From: Burkholderiales bacterium | GTDB taxonomy: Bacteria > Pseudomonadota > Gammaproteobacteria > Burkholderiales > Burkholderiaceae_D | Reading direction: 5' to 3' | NCBI GenBank assembly: GCA_016200895.1 | Contig: JACQDX010000133.1 | Location: 1-48,467 of the forward strand | DNA: 48,467 bases | Part shown: one piece after another, positions 1 through 9,494 of the stretch | Layout: every line of letters begins with the position of its first letter | Position numbering within the stretch: the first letter of the stretch is position 1 | Notes under the pieces: model-generated | The model's input: the letters and a program-made list of their open reading frames with translations, nothing else | The model's database searches: none | What the model was told of the DNA's origin: nothing | Position numbers and translations under genes: made by a program

Positions 1-948
1 GACATCAGGATTACGGCGCAAGGTACCCAGACCACTACAAGGCGCGTCGACCAATACACGATCAAGCTTGCCTGCCAAACGTTTGATCTTGGCATCTTTT
101 TCATGCGCGATGACTACCGGATGTACATTGGACAAACCACTACGTGCCATGCGTGGTTTCAGTTTGGCCAAACGTTTTTCAGAAATATCGAAAGCGTACA
201 GACGGCCTGTGTTGCGCATCAATGCGCCCAGTGCCAAAGTCTTGCCACCGGCACCTGCGCAAAAATCAGCGACCATTTCACCCCGTTTGGCACCAACCAG
301 TTGGGCCAGCAATTGACTACCTTCGTCCTGTACTTCTATCGTGCCATCTTTAAACAAAGGCAGGTTCTGGATGGATGGTTTTTTGCGTACCCGCAAACCC
401 GTGCTGGAATACGGTGTAGGTTCAGCGATGATAGGTGCTTGCGCCAATGTGGTGATAACAGTATCGCGATCACCCTTGATCGTGTTGACACGCAAATCCA
501 GTGGTGCCGGGGTATTCAGTGACATGGCCAGCGCCAGCGCGTCTTCTTCACCAAAGCGCTCCACCAGTTTTGTCCACAACCATTCTGGCAGATTGGCTTT
601 CATCATCAAAGGCAGGTGCGTGCGGTCAATTTCCATGACGCGCTGCAGCCAGGCGGTTTCATCTTCAGTCAAACCACCAAGAGCATCGACGCCAACTGCA
701 TCGGCCAGCCCCAGCAGGCTAAGACGGCGCATAGGAGAACCTATGCCTGACTCAGAAAAATTGGTGTACACCGATTTATTGCGCAGCAAGCCGTAGACAG
801 CCTCCGCAACCACGCCACGTTCACGTGAACCCAAGCGTGGGTGATCACGGAAATAACGCGATAAAGTGCCATCTGCCGGGCCGGTAAAACGCAAGATCTC
901 ACGTAATACTTCTTCGGTATTGACGAGTATGGCTGGAGGTAATCTCAT
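1..948 (-). CDS. RsmB/NOP-type 16S rRNA (cytosine-C5) methyltransferase, 3' end missing
   Basis: SAM-dependent m5C RNA methyltransferase of the RsmB/NOP2/Sun family, expected to modify 16S rRNA in the cytoplasm. The visible ~316 residues start MRLPPAILVN; then comes an N-terminal helical region, a DEGSQLLAQL stretch, the SAM-binding DFCAGAGGKTLALG motif, and the conserved DAPCSGLGTLRRNPD motif at the window edge. The second catalytic Cys motif should lie beyond base 1. The ATG at 948 is chosen because GAAGGA lies just upstream. purN is transcribed in the same direction 116 bp upstream. Which rRNA or tRNA base is modified cannot be told from sequence, so rsmB is only a likely name. Confidence 0.88.
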   Translation of the reverse strand, partial: MRLPPAILVNTEEVLREILRFTGPADGTLSRYFRDHPRLGSRERGVVAEAVYGLLRNKSVYTNFSESGIGSPMRRLSLLGLADAVGVDALGGLTEDETAWLQRVMEIDRTHLPLMMKANLPEWLWTKLVERFGEEDALALAMSLNTPAPLDLRVNTIKGDRDTVITTLAQAPIIAEPTPYSSTGLRVRKKPSIQNLPLFKDGTIEVQDEGSQLLAQLVGAKRGEMVADFCAGAGGKTLALGALMRNTGRLYAFDISEKRLAKLKPRMARSGLSNVHPVVIAHEKDAKIKRLAGKLDRVLVDAPCSGLGTLRRNPDV

Positions 949-1064
949 GCTGCTTCCTTCTAATATGCTGACGTGGTCCGGACGGACCAAATTACTATGT
1001 AGTGTTGACTAATGCTCACGCAAAACCGCGCTAGCAGCCTTGCTGATGCTCACTAATTAATTTA

Positions 1065-1670
1065 TTAATTACTGATATGAACACGGTTGCCGTCTATGCG
1101 CAATTTGCCTTCGACAAATTGCAATACGGCGCGTGGGTAAATCTGGTGCTCTTGCTCAAGTACCTTGTGCGACAGAGTGTCTTCGGTATCGTCGTAAAGC
1201 ACGGGCACAACCGCTTGCGCGACGATGGGGCCATGATCAAGCTCGGCAGTGACAAAATGCACGGTCACACCATGCACTTTAACGCCAGCATCAATTGCCT
1301 GCTGATGCGTTGCCAAACCGACAAAGCTAGGTAACAGGGATGGATGGATATTCAACATCCTGCCAGCATAGTGCTCGACAAAACCTGCCGTCAGTATGCG
1401 CATGAAACCAGCCAAAACGACCAGATCAGGGGCAAATTCATCTATTTTTGCCTGCAATGCAGCATCAAATGCATCACGCGTTGCAAATTGTTTACTAACG
1501 ACTACCGCTGTTGGTATGCCACGACGGGTTGCATATTCCAAACCGCCCGCATCAGCACGGTTACTGATAACAGCGGCGATTTGCGCAGGCCATTGCTGCT
1601 TTGCAGCAGCTTCAACAATGGCTTGCATATTGCTGCCACGACCAGAAATGAGGATAACAATCTTTTTCAT
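1065..1670 (-). CDS. purN: Phosphoribosylglycinamide formyltransferase
   Basis: GAR transformylase of purine synthesis: transfers formyl from 10-formyl-THF to glycinamide ribonucleotide, in the cytoplasm. 201 aa, the usual length. Starting at MKKIVILISGRGSNMQA, it shows the phosphate-binding GRGSN loop, the catalytic NIHPSLLPSF motif (Asn and His of the family's active site), HGVTVHFV, and the AELDHGPIVAQ segment with the catalytic Asp. An in-frame upstream start at 1736 would add 22 unrelated residues overlapping a terminator, so the ATG at 1670 is preferred. The gene lies downstream of the RNase/barstar unit but is separated from it by a terminator-like hairpin. Confidence 0.96.
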   Translation of the reverse strand: MKKIVILISGRGSNMQAIVEAAAKQQWPAQIAAVISNRADAGGLEYATRRGIPTAVVVSKQFATRDAFDAALQAKIDEFAPDLVVLAGFMRILTAGFVEHYAGRMLNIHPSLLPSFVGLATHQQAIDAGVKVHGVTVHFVTAELDHGPIVAQAVVPVLYDDTEDTLSHKVLEQEHQIYPRAVLQFVEGKLRIDGNRVHISN

Positions 1671-1704
1671 GGCGGCATTGTACCGCTGACAGGGGTCTAG
1701 CCCC

Positions 1705-1735
1705 AAATAAAAATGCCGATAATTACTTACCGGCA
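1705..1735 (-). terminator. Intrinsic terminator after the barstar gene
   Basis: Read on the minus strand, a 5-bp stem TGCCG/CGGCA with a 12-base loop is followed by TTTTTATTT. It lies 35 bp past the barstar stop and before purN, so it would end the RNase/barstar transcript. Confidence 0.6.
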
Positions 1736-1770
1736 CCTATTATACAGGGTATTAAAATACCATTAAAATA

Positions 1771-2193
1771 CTATTCGAAAGAGTAAAACACCCGGAAAGC
1801 GACTTTTCTGTCAGCCCAAAAATCGGCTGCGTCACGGAAAACGTCCAACAGCGTCTCACGTGCTTCCTTGTCAAATTTTTGCGTATTTGGCAATTGTTCA
1901 AGCACGATCAAAAAACCTGGTTGCGGCCCGGCCTTGTAAATCATGTCAGTCAGGCAATCTGACAAGGCATCCAGATTACGGCACATGGGCTTGGGGAAGC
2001 CAAAAGACAAGGCAATCTTCCCCAACACCTGTTGCTTGGTCAGGGCCTCCAGGCAATAGGCATACAAGAAATGCTGCCCCAGTTTGGCTGCTTCAGCCTG
2101 TAAATCCGGAACACGGAAAGCACGTATGGATTGCACCACATTCGGCGCTACCGTTGCCAACAATTCCATTTCTCCCTCGGTTGCTGAGATCAT
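1771..2193 (-). CDS. Barstar-family ribonuclease inhibitor
   Basis: Barstar-related protein (140 aa), a cytoplasmic inhibitor that in this family binds and blocks a cognate guanyl-specific RNase. The middle carries the family core FGFPKPMCRNLDALSDCLTD, followed by the hydrophobic strand PGFLIVLEQLP. About 40 N-terminal residues precede the core, so it is longer than classical 90-residue barstar but typical of the chromosomal family. Its ATG lies 2 bases after the stop of the RNase gene, so the two are one translationally coupled unit. The reading frame is intact, unlike that of its partner. The alternative start at Met8 cannot be excluded. Confidence 0.85.
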   Translation of the reverse strand: MISATEGEMELLATVAPNVVQSIRAFRVPDLQAEAAKLGQHFLYAYCLEALTKQQVLGKIALSFGFPKPMCRNLDALSDCLTDMIYKAGPQPGFLIVLEQLPNTQKFDKEARETLLDVFRDAADFWADRKVAFRVFYSFE

Positions 2194-2195
2194 AT

Positions 2196-2574
2196 TTACT
2201 CTTTAATTCTGCGAAAACTCTCGTAGTGGTCTTCTGTGTAATAGTATTCACCCGAAGTCTGAGGGTCTGCTCCGGCAATGATACGACGCACGCCGCGATT
2301 ACGGGCACGCGGTGTTTTCACCGTATATTCATGATAGTAACCACGCTTTTGCTTGGGGTAGCCTGGATTCATAATTCCCGAACACGACACCATCCTTGTC
2401 ATATGGAAATGGGCCGCCCTGCTTGATGAGCTTCAGTGTTGTCTGTGCTTCTTTGGGTAGTTCAGCAACGGCAACCTGGCCAAGACTATTGGTGTCTTTG
2501 GCGAAGCTGGTTGCAGCCAGCAAAGCAAGCGTCAGGAATACCAGCCATTTTTTAAAAAATGTTGGATTTATCAT
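2196..2574 (-). pseudogene. Secreted guanyl-specific ribonuclease (N1/T1, barnase-like), frameshifted
   Basis: Ribonuclease of the RNase N1/T1/barnase superfamily, predicted secreted. The first frame, from ATG 2574 (GTG at 2592 is possible), gives a signal peptide (MINPTFFKKWLVF..., cleavage near ATSFA-KD), then ELPKEAQTTLKLIKQGGPFP and KDGVVFGNYESRLP, ending early at 2329. The remainder is in the +1 frame: KQKRGYYHEYTVKTP, RRIIAGADPQTSGEYYYTED, HYESFRRIKE. Removing one base from the four-C run at 2355-2358 (GGGG on the plus strand) restores a 125-residue protein with normal family spacing. The presumed catalytic Glu (HEYTV), Arg (RGVRRI) and His (DHYESF) all lie after the shift, so the unshifted product should be inactive. 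Barstar follows directly. A sequencing indel is a live alternative. Confidence 0.85.
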
Positions 2575-2724
2575 TATTTTGTCTATCCGCACATGCTTAA
2601 ACAGGGCATAGAGTAACGGTTTGTCGATGATGAATCAACCATTGTTGCAGATGTTACAATATATTAATTCATGCGCCTGTCACATTTTTGACGAAAATAC
2701 TTTGCGGCAATAATGGTGCTGGAA

Positions 2725-3939
2725 TCAGGCCGATCGCACTGTTGCCCGTACTGTTGTATCAACCCCAAAGAAGTGCAAGACATCATCTACCCTGGCGCGG
2801 GTATCACGTCGCCCTAGCGCAATCAATTCCTTGGTATAAGTGGACTCAAACAAGAGATAAGACGCCAGCGCAGAACCGCGCGCCTCGGTAGCACCTATGC
2901 CGCCCAGCATGGTGCGCACTGGCAAAGGCAGGCTATTGGTATGACGGCTGGCAATTTCATCCAGCCTTTCTGAAGGCGCGATGACCAGCAGGTCTACCGG
3001 CCGCAAAGGTGTTTTTTCCAGCAATTCCGGCGGCAACATCGACAAGGTCTTGTTGATGCGCATCAGCCTTTCTATATCCACTGCCAGGCTATCAAGAAAA
3101 ATGCTGGACAAGGCGTGACCAGCAATTTGCGCCAGGCTGGGGTAACGTGCAGTTTCAGTACTGACACTGGGTGGCTCAGTCAAACGGCCCGCGCCGACAA
3201 TCAAGACCTTTTGCGCACCCAGATGGATGGCAGGTGATATCGGTGCCAATTGACGCATGGAGCCGTCACCGCAATACTCCATGCGCCCGCCCCAGTTCAA
3301 CGGTACGGCAGGAAAAATAAAAGGGATCGCGGCAGATGCCAGCAAGTGCTGGACGCCGATAAAATCACGCTGCGCCAGACGCTGGCTCCTGACCCAGGGT
3401 TCAATATCAGCCAGAGTCTGGTAAAAAGTCAGATGCTGACCAGCAGTATAAGAAGATGCCGTGACCGCCAGCGCATGCAGGCTGCCATTGTTGAATGCAG
3501 CATCCAGGCTGCTCAGATCCAGCATACGCGTCAGCAGCGCTTCCAGCGGAGAATTATCGAGCAGAGAATTTGGCGGCGCCTTGCGCCATTTGTTGAGCAA
3601 CCAGCCAAACGACCACAATGTCAACCAGCGTGCGCCGCTGCGCATGACACCCAGCGAATCCGCCCGGTACACCTGCGCCGCTTCAAAATTTTCCCAGATA
3701 TGCAGCATACGACCCACTGCATCAGCAAAATTATCAGCCCCACAGGCCAGCGAGGTCGCATTGATGGCCCCCGCCGAAGTACCGCAGATAATGCCAAACG
3801 GGTTGCTGGCTGGATGCCAGCCAGACTCAACAAGGATAGCCGAGATTTCATGAAGCACCCCAACCTGATAGGCCGCACGCGCCCCACCACCCGTCAAGAT
3901 CAATCCTGTTCCAGCATTATTACTCGTTTGTGTCGGCAT
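2725..3939 (-). CDS. Patatin-like phospholipase family protein
   Basis: Patatin-type lipid acyl hydrolase, 404 aa. The oxyanion-hole motif GGGARA is at residues 17-22, the nucleophile Ser55 sits in GTSAG, and the dyad Asp225 lies in DGS, where most relatives have DGG. No signal peptide or membrane segment is evident, so it is probably cytoplasmic or peripheral to the membrane. A ~100-residue C-terminal part beyond the catalytic domain has no recognised motif. The ATG at 3939 has no room for a Shine-Dalgarno: a hairpin plus T-run ends one base before it. A TTG downstream (residue ~13) would remove part of the first strand, so the ATG is kept with caution. Substrate unknown. Confidence 0.88.
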   Translation of the reverse strand: MPTQTSNNAGTGLILTGGGARAAYQVGVLHEISAILVESGWHPASNPFGIICGTSAGAINATSLACGADNFADAVGRMLHIWENFEAAQVYRADSLGVMRSGARWLTLWSFGWLLNKWRKAPPNSLLDNSPLEALLTRMLDLSSLDAAFNNGSLHALAVTASSYTAGQHLTFYQTLADIEPWVRSQRLAQRDFIGVQHLLASAAIPFIFPAVPLNWGGRMEYCGDGSMRQLAPISPAIHLGAQKVLIVGAGRLTEPPSVSTETARYPSLAQIAGHALSSIFLDSLAVDIERLMRINKTLSMLPPELLEKTPLRPVDLLVIAPSERLDEIASRHTNSLPLPVRTMLGGIGATEARGSALASYLLFESTYTKELIALGRRDTRARVDDVLHFFGVDTTVRATVRSA

Positions 3940-3940
3940 A

Positions 3941-3967
3941 AAAAAAGGGCAAATCCAGATTTGCCCT
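3941..3967 (-). terminator. Hairpin with T-run touching the patatin start codon
   Basis: On the minus strand a perfect 10-bp stem (AGGGCAAATC / GATTTGCCCT, 2-base loop) is followed by a run of T and, one base later, the patatin ATG. It has the form of an intrinsic terminator, presumably for the dehydrogenase transcript, but its position also removes any ribosome site for the patatin gene. Confidence 0.7.
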
Positions 3968-4095
3968 AGTGTAGTAGCCCCCTAGCAATTTGTCATGCTG
4001 CACGGCACAGTGAAAGAACCATCCTCTGCAAATACAACAGCGATATTGCGCCGCTTGAAGCCTTGAGATTTTCTCGTCTCAGCACACTGAGGCGC

Positions 4096-4216
4096 GTAAG
4101 TGCTGAGAAAGCGTAGCGAGCGACGCTAGTTTTGGTTGAGAAGCGCAATCGTACTTTAGTACGATGAGCATCGCCGACCAAAAATCGCGCCGCGCAGTAG
4201 CTTTATCAGCACTTAC
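4096..4216. repeat. Long imperfect palindrome (copy A of an intergenic repeat family)
   Basis: About 60-bp arms starting GTAAGTGCTGA pair imperfectly around the centre GTACTTTAGTAC. The outer end runs directly into the TAG stop of the dehydrogenase gene. It shares with the element at 10559-10719 the core GTACT-N2-AGTAC followed by ATGAGCAT, and also TGTAGCGAGCG- and GCGCAGTA-like segments in the arms. It looks like a REP/BIME-type intergenic element; the transcript would form a long stem. Confidence 0.75.
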
Positions 4217-4974
4217 TATTTGGGTTGCATGCGGATTGCTCCATCTAAACGGATCGTCTCGCCATTCAACATCACATTCTCAATAATCGCCTTGGCCAGA
4301 TTCGCATACTCATCCGGTTTGCCAAGGCGCGGAGGAAACGGCACCATTTTACCCAAAGCGTCCTGCACTTCTTGCGGCATGCCCAGCAACATTGGTGTTT
4401 CAAAAATGCCAGGCGCAATCGTCATGACGCGGATGCCACTGCGTGACAAATCGCGTGCCATGGGCAGCGTCAGACCAACGACTGCAGCCTTGGAAGAAGC
4501 ATAAGCTGCCTGGCCGATCTGACCGTCATACGCAGCGACAGAGGCGGTATTGATGATGACACCGCGTTCACCATGCTCAGCAGCTTCGGTCTTGCCCATG
4601 GCATCTGCTGCCAGGCGACACATATTGAACGTGCCGATCAGATTGATATTGACCACGCGCTGGAATACATCCAGCGGATGCGGGCCATCTTTACCGACAG
4701 TCTTGATCGCGGGTGCAACACCGGCGCAATTGACCAGGCCACGCAGAGTACCCAGAGTACCAGCAGCTTCAACAACAGCTTTGCCATCGGCCTCGGAAGT
4801 AACATCGCATTTGACAAACTTGCCACCCAGCTCAGCAGCGAGTGCTTCACCGGCTTCCACTTGCACATCGGCCAGCACAACCTTGCCGCCATTGGCAACG
4901 ATCATTCTTGCCGTAGCTGCGCCCAGGCCTGAAGCACCGCCAGTAATAATAAATACATGATTTTGAATTTGCAT
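4216..4974 (-). CDS. SDR-family dehydrogenase, 3-hydroxyacyl-CoA dehydrogenase type-2-like
   Basis: NAD(P)-dependent short-chain dehydrogenase, 252 aa. The Rossmann motif TGGASGLG is at residues 11-18, the NCAG segment near 82, and the catalytic Ser145, Tyr158 and Lys162 in YASSK. The sequence around these ([44 protein letters not shown]) resembles the HSD17B10/type-2 3-hydroxyacyl-CoA dehydrogenase group, which acts in fatty-acid or branched-chain amino-acid breakdown. The ATG at 4974 has GGAGAG upstream; a longer reading frame to 5070 runs through tandem repeats and is rejected. The leader carries 13-bp repeats and a palindrome (separate entries). The exact substrate is unproven. Confidence 0.9.
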   Translation of the reverse strand: MQIQNHVFIITGGASGLGAATARMIVANGGKVVLADVQVEAGEALAAELGGKFVKCDVTSEADGKAVVEAAGTLGTLRGLVNCAGVAPAIKTVGKDGPHPLDVFQRVVNINLIGTFNMCRLAADAMGKTEAAEHGERGVIINTASVAAYDGQIGQAAYASSKAAVVGLTLPMARDLSRSGIRVMTIAPGIFETPMLLGMPQEVQDALGKMVPFPPRLGKPDEYANLAKAIIENVMLNGETIRLDGAIRMQPK

Positions 4975-5014
4975 GTTTGTCTCTCCAAGTTTAAAGATGA
5001 ATCGGTAGTGAGCA

Positions 5015-5079
5015 GTATCAGATGCGAGTATTGGATACAAGTATTGAATCTCGGTACTGAATCCCAGCACTGAATCCGT
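5015..5079. repeat. Five tandem 13-bp repeats in the dehydrogenase leader
   Basis: Exact 13-bp period: GTATCAGATGCGA, GTATTGGATACAA, GTATTGAATCTCG, GTACTGAATCCCA, GCACTGAATCCGT. Similarity is strongest in the inner copies and weakens in the first. They lie 40-105 bp upstream of the ATG at 4974, in the promoter/leader. 13 is not a multiple of 3, which argues against a coding repeat. Confidence 0.8.
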
Positions 5080-5094
5080 TGTGCAATACCGCTT

Positions 5095-5110
5095 ACGTTA
5101 ACGTTAACGT
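5095..5110. promoter_or_regulatory. 16-bp perfect palindrome, likely operator
   Basis: ACGTTAACGTTAACGT is self-complementary and sits about 120 bp upstream of the dehydrogenase ATG, beyond the tandem repeats. ACGTTAACGT-type dyads resemble operators of MerR-family LiuR-like regulators of branched-chain/fatty-acid catabolism. That resemblance is from memory and untested; no such regulator gene is in the window. Confidence 0.5.
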
Positions 5111-5153
5111 CACATAGCCCTATTGTAGCGAATAATTGTACGAAGCTAAAAGT

Positions 5154-5189
5154 AAAAAAAGTGGTGGCAAAAATTGCCACCACTTTTTT
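5154..5189 (-). terminator. Intrinsic terminator after hppA
   Basis: A perfect 10-bp stem GTGGTGGCAA/TTGCCACCAC with an AAA loop is flanked by A-rich and T-rich runs, so it can work on either strand. It lies 30 bp past the hppA stop. Confidence 0.88.
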
Positions 5190-5218
5190 AAACCAGAGAT
5201 CAAACCCTGCAAAAGCAA

Positions 5219-7441
5219 TTACTTGCTGGCAGGTGCGGCTTCTTGCATAGCCGGCGGCGCAGGCACTACCATAGGAGCTGATACTGAGGCGGACGCTGGT
5301 GCAGGCACCAACATAGGTGCCGACGCTGATGCAGATGCCGCCGGCGCTGCCGACTGTACTACAGGCACCGTTGGCGCAACATGCTTGGCTGCTTCATTGG
5401 TACCAACCGCAGGCAGGATAGGCACGAGCAACAAGGCGACAATATTGATGATCTTGATCAGGGGGTTAATGGCCGGGCCAGCAGTATCCTTGTATGGATC
5501 ACCGACAGTATCACCCGTCACGGCAGCCTTATGCGCTTCCGATCCCTTGCCACCGAAATGACCATCTTCTATATATTTCTTGGCATTGTCCCAGGCACCA
5601 CCACCGGTAGTCATGGAAATTGCCACAAACAAACCTGTCACGATAGTCCCCATCAACAAACCACCAAGCGCAGCTGGCCCCAGCACCATACCAACCAGGA
5701 TGGGCACGATGACAGGCAGCAGCGATGGAATAATCATTTCCTTGATGGCAGATGTCGTCAGCATATCGACAGCCTTGTCATACTCAGGCTTGCCTGTGCC
5801 ATCCATGATGCCCTTGATTTCCTTGAACTGGCGGCGCACCTCAACCACCACAGCACCAGCTGCACGACCAACCGCTTCCATCGCCATCGCGCCGAACAGG
5901 TAAGGAATCAAACCACCGATGAACAGGCCGACGATGACTTGTGGATTGGACAAATCAAACGAAGTGCTCTTGCCGACAGAATCAAGCGCATGGGTGTAAT
6001 CGGCAAACAGCACCAATGCTGCCAGACCGGCAGAGCCAATTGCATAACCCTTGGTCACTGCCTTGGTGGTGTTGCCAACTGCATCCAGCGGATCCGTAAT
6101 CGCACGCACCGATGCTGGCATTTCAGACATTTCTGCAATACCGCCAGCGTTGTCAGTAATAGGTCCATAGGCATCAAGCGCCACGATGATGCCCGCCATC
6201 GACAACATGGAGGTTGCCGCAATCGCGATACCATACAAACCAGCAAGGTTGTAGGAGACAAGTATCGAAGCACACACAGCCAGCACTGGCCAGGCAGTCG
6301 ACTTCATCGACACACCCAGACCGGCAATGATATTGGTGCCATGACCAGTGGTTGACGCCTCAGCCACATGCTGTACTGGTTTAAAGTCTGTGCCTGTGTA
6401 ATATTCAGTGATGTACACCATCAGGCCAGTGAGCACGATACCCACCAGTGACGAGCCCATCATCTTCATACGCATGGCTTCATCAGGCCAGACTTGCCAG
6501 GTCACGACCGCAAAACCAATCAGCGATAAACCGGCAGCCCACCACAAACCTGTGTACAGGGCAGACATGATTTTCTTGCCGGGCTTCGCCTTCACCATGG
6601 AGCAGCCAACGATGGAAGCCAGGATGGAAACAGCACCGAGCAATAAAGGATAAACAATCGCTTCAGTGACATTGCTGGTAATTACCAGCGCGCCCAGCAA
6701 CATGGTGGCGATCAGGGTCACGACATAGGTTTCAAACAAATCAGCGGCCATACCAGCGCAGTCGCCAACATTGTCGCCGACATTATCAGCAATCACAGCA
6801 GGGTTACGCGGGTCATCTTCGGGGATACCTGCTTCGACCTTACCGACCAGATCGGCACCAACGTCAGCACCCTTGGTAAAGATGCCGCCACCAAGACGCG
6901 CGAAGATGGAAATCAGCGAGGCGCCAAAGGCCAGGCCGATCAGGGGTTTGATAACGTCATGCTGTGTCAGCGTACTGCCAGCAGCATTCATGACCAATGC
7001 CCAGTAGAAAATCGTCACGCCCAGCAAACCCAGGCCGACGACCAGCATGCCTGTGATGGCACCACCTCGAAAAGCCACGTCCAGCGCTTCATTCATACCC
7101 TTGGTTGCTGCCTGCGCAGTCCTGACGTTAGCCCTGACCGAGACATTCATGCCGATGAAGCCACAGGCACCAGACAAAACCGCACCGATCAGGAAACCGA
7201 TAGCGGTAATCAGACCCAGGCCCGGTATGGCAGCAACGGCAATGAACAACACCACGCCAACGATGGCGATGGTGCGGTATTGTCGCGCCAGATAGGCGGC
7301 TGCGCCCTGTTGAATAGCGGTAGCTATTTCCTGCATACGTGCGTTACCGGCATCCTGTTTCAAGATCCAGCTACGCGATATCAAACCATATAGTACGGCG
7401 ATGACGCCACATGCGATGACAAACCAAAGACTTGCTGCCAT
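5219..7441 (-). CDS. hppA: Membrane-bound proton-translocating pyrophosphatase
   Basis: Integral inner-membrane H+-PPase that couples hydrolysis of pyrophosphate to ion pumping. 740 aa with many membrane helices. The substrate-binding region [20 protein letters not shown] and the following [12 protein letters not shown] are present, as is the distal [10 protein letters not shown] segment. Residue 460 is Lys (GNTTKA); in this family Lys here marks the K+-independent, proton-pumping subclass, whereas K+-dependent enzymes have Ala. The ATG at 7441 is chosen because GGAGGAG precedes it; the reading frame extends 48 codons further upstream without family similarity. The C-terminus carries an unusual ~55-residue Ala/Ser/Pro-rich tail with repeated SAPM(L/V)VPAP units. 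Monocistronic, with its own terminator. Confidence 0.97.
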   Translation of the reverse strand: MAASLWFVIACGVIAVLYGLISRSWILKQDAGNARMQEIATAIQQGAAAYLARQYRTIAIVGVVLFIAVAAIPGLGLITAIGFLIGAVLSGACGFIGMNVSVRANVRTAQAATKGMNEALDVAFRGGAITGMLVVGLGLLGVTIFYWALVMNAAGSTLTQHDVIKPLIGLAFGASLISIFARLGGGIFTKGADVGADLVGKVEAGIPEDDPRNPAVIADNVGDNVGDCAGMAADLFETYVVTLIATMLLGALVITSNVTEAIVYPLLLGAVSILASIVGCSMVKAKPGKKIMSALYTGLWWAAGLSLIGFAVVTWQVWPDEAMRMKMMGSSLVGIVLTGLMVYITEYYTGTDFKPVQHVAEASTTGHGTNIIAGLGVSMKSTAWPVLAVCASILVSYNLAGLYGIAIAATSMLSMAGIIVALDAYGPITDNAGGIAEMSEMPASVRAITDPLDAVGNTTKAVTKGYAIGSAGLAALVLFADYTHALDSVGKSTSFDLSNPQVIVGLFIGGLIPYLFGAMAMEAVGRAAGAVVVEVRRQFKEIKGIMDGTGKPEYDKAVDMLTTSAIKEMIIPSLLPVIVPILVGMVLGPAALGGLLMGTIVTGLFVAISMTTGGGAWDNAKKYIEDGHFGGKGSEAHKAAVTGDTVGDPYKDTAGPAINPLIKIINIVALLLVPILPAVGTNEAAKHVAPTVPVVQSAAPAASASASAPMLVPAPASASVSAPMVVPAPPAMQEAAPASK

Positions 7442-7641
7442 GTTGACTCCTCCAATGTTATAGGCATGTTGGCCTTGTGGGCGCATGCATTTTTTTAACG
7501 ACAAAGTGAAACAACGACAATTCTTCATTTTCCAGACTTTGGTACCAGACTGCTTTATACCAAATGACAAAAATGAATCCTGCACACTGCGAAACTTTTA
7601 CGTAGCCCATATTTTTGGAGAAATCTGGCTGGGGCTAGCCA

Positions 7642-7675
7642 TAAAAAAAGCGGACAATGCAGTCCGCTTTTTTTT
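7642..7675 (-). terminator. Intrinsic terminator after adk
   Basis: Stem AAGCGGAC/GTCCGCTT with a 6-base loop, flanked by A and T runs on both sides. It starts 6 bp past the adk stop. The rest of the ~240-bp gap to hppA shows no further gene. Confidence 0.9.
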
Positions 7676-7680
7676 CTTAC

Positions 7681-8436
<756 letters not shown>

Positions 8437-8535
8437 TTATTTAGCTTGATAACACAGTTTCTTTTCACGAAACTTACCACAATTTTCGTAACTCTTGATG
8501 CTTTGCCACGAAAACTTAGGGTTTTGCCCGTTTTT

Positions 8536-9294
8536 TTATTTCTTATCCATAAAAAATTGCCGGACACGTTCCAGATCTTCTGCCGTATCCACCCCTGGCG
8601 CGGGGCTGGAGCCGGTCACATGAACCGCGATGGCATAGCCATGCCACAATACCCGCAACTGTTCCAGCGCCTCAATTTGTTCCAATGGAGAAACAGCAAG
8701 TTGCGGATATTTTTTTAAAAAATCGTTGCGGTAGGCATACAAACCGATATGACGCAAAGGTGCGTAAGCAGGCGGAAACTGCTCGCGGCTGACGGCAAAT
8801 CCATCCCTGTGCCAAGGTATGGTGGCGCGAGAAAAATACAGGGCGCGGCCATGCTTGTCTAATACCACCTTGACGACATTGGGATTAAAACCATCTTCCA
8901 CCGCATGGATAGGATGGGCTGCGGTAGCCATGGGCACATCGATATTCACCAGTGCGGCAGTAGCAGCAATCAGCGCCGGATCTATCAATGGTTCATCACC
9001 CTGCACATTAACAACGACAGCATCGTCAGCCAGGTTCATGCTGGCGGCGACTTCAGCAATCCGGTCGGTACCAGATGGGTGATCTGCCCGCGTCATACAA
9101 ACAGGCACTCCATGCGCATTGCAAGCTGCGACAATGTCGGCATGGTCAGTGGCGACCATGATGGCACTGGCACCAGACAGCAAAGCCTGCTCGGCAGTGC
9201 GCACCACCATAGGTTTTCCGCCTATGTCTGCCAGGGGTTTATTGGCTAAACGGCTGGAAGCCAGCCGGGCCGGGATAATGGCGATAAAACTCAT
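8536..9294 (-). CDS. kdsB: 3-deoxy-manno-octulosonate cytidylyltransferase
   Basis: CMP-Kdo synthetase (CTP + Kdo to CMP-Kdo), needed for the LPS inner core; cytoplasmic, 252 aa. It begins [21 protein letters not shown] with the nucleotide-binding [14 protein letters not shown] signature, followed by [18 protein letters not shown] and the C-terminal [20 protein letters not shown] segment ([13 protein letters not shown]). The ATG at 9294 is preferred over TTG 9303, which would overlap the upstream stop. The gene sits 5 bases behind the Trm112-like gene and forms one operon with it and lpxK, all running toward adk. Confidence 0.95.
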   Translation of the reverse strand: MSFIAIIPARLASSRLANKPLADIGGKPMVVRTAEQALLSGASAIMVATDHADIVAACNAHGVPVCMTRADHPSGTDRIAEVAASMNLADDAVVVNVQGDEPLIDPALIAATAALVNIDVPMATAAHPIHAVEDGFNPNVVKVVLDKHGRALYFSRATIPWHRDGFAVSREQFPPAYAPLRHIGLYAYRNDFLKKYPQLAVSPLEQIEALEQLRVLWHGYAIAVHVTGSSPAPGVDTAEDLERVRQFFMDKK

Positions 9295-9299
9295 AAAAC

Positions 9300-9494
9300 T
9301 CAAGCCTTGGGTCTGGCGTCAATTTCCTCACTGGTCAGCGCGCGCGCCTGATCTGCCCACATGATGGGAATATCGTCGCGTATCTGGTAAGCCAGTTTAT
9401 CGCCATAGCAAATCAATTCCTGATTGGCTTTTTGGTAGACCAATTGTCCTTTGCACAAAGGGCAAACCAACACATCAAGCAGACGTGCGTCCAT
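9300..9494 (-). CDS. Trm112/UPF0434-family small protein
   Basis: 64-aa protein of the Trm112-like UPF0434 (YcaR) family: [20 protein letters not shown] at the start, then [13 protein letters not shown]. The CPLCKG pair suggests a half zinc site; the second Cys pair of classical Trm112 is missing, with only one further Cys (LICYGDK). The gene overlaps the lpxK end by 20 bp and almost touches kdsB. This lpxK-ycaR-kdsB order is widespread in proteobacteria and suggests a link to envelope synthesis, but the biochemical role is not established. Confidence 0.9.
   Translation of the reverse strand: MDARLLDVLVCPLCKGQLVYQKANQELICYGDKLAYQIRDDIPIMWADQARALTSEEIDARPKA

Noticed and set aside
970..995. 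Hairpin TGGTCC-GGAC-GGACCA between purN and the methyltransferase gene as terminator
   Set aside because: Six-bp stem without a T-run on either strand.
2325..2402. Programmed +1 frameshift in the RNase gene
   Set aside because: CCC-C is compatible with it, but nothing else (stimulatory site, conserved design) supports it; mutation or sequencing indel is simpler.
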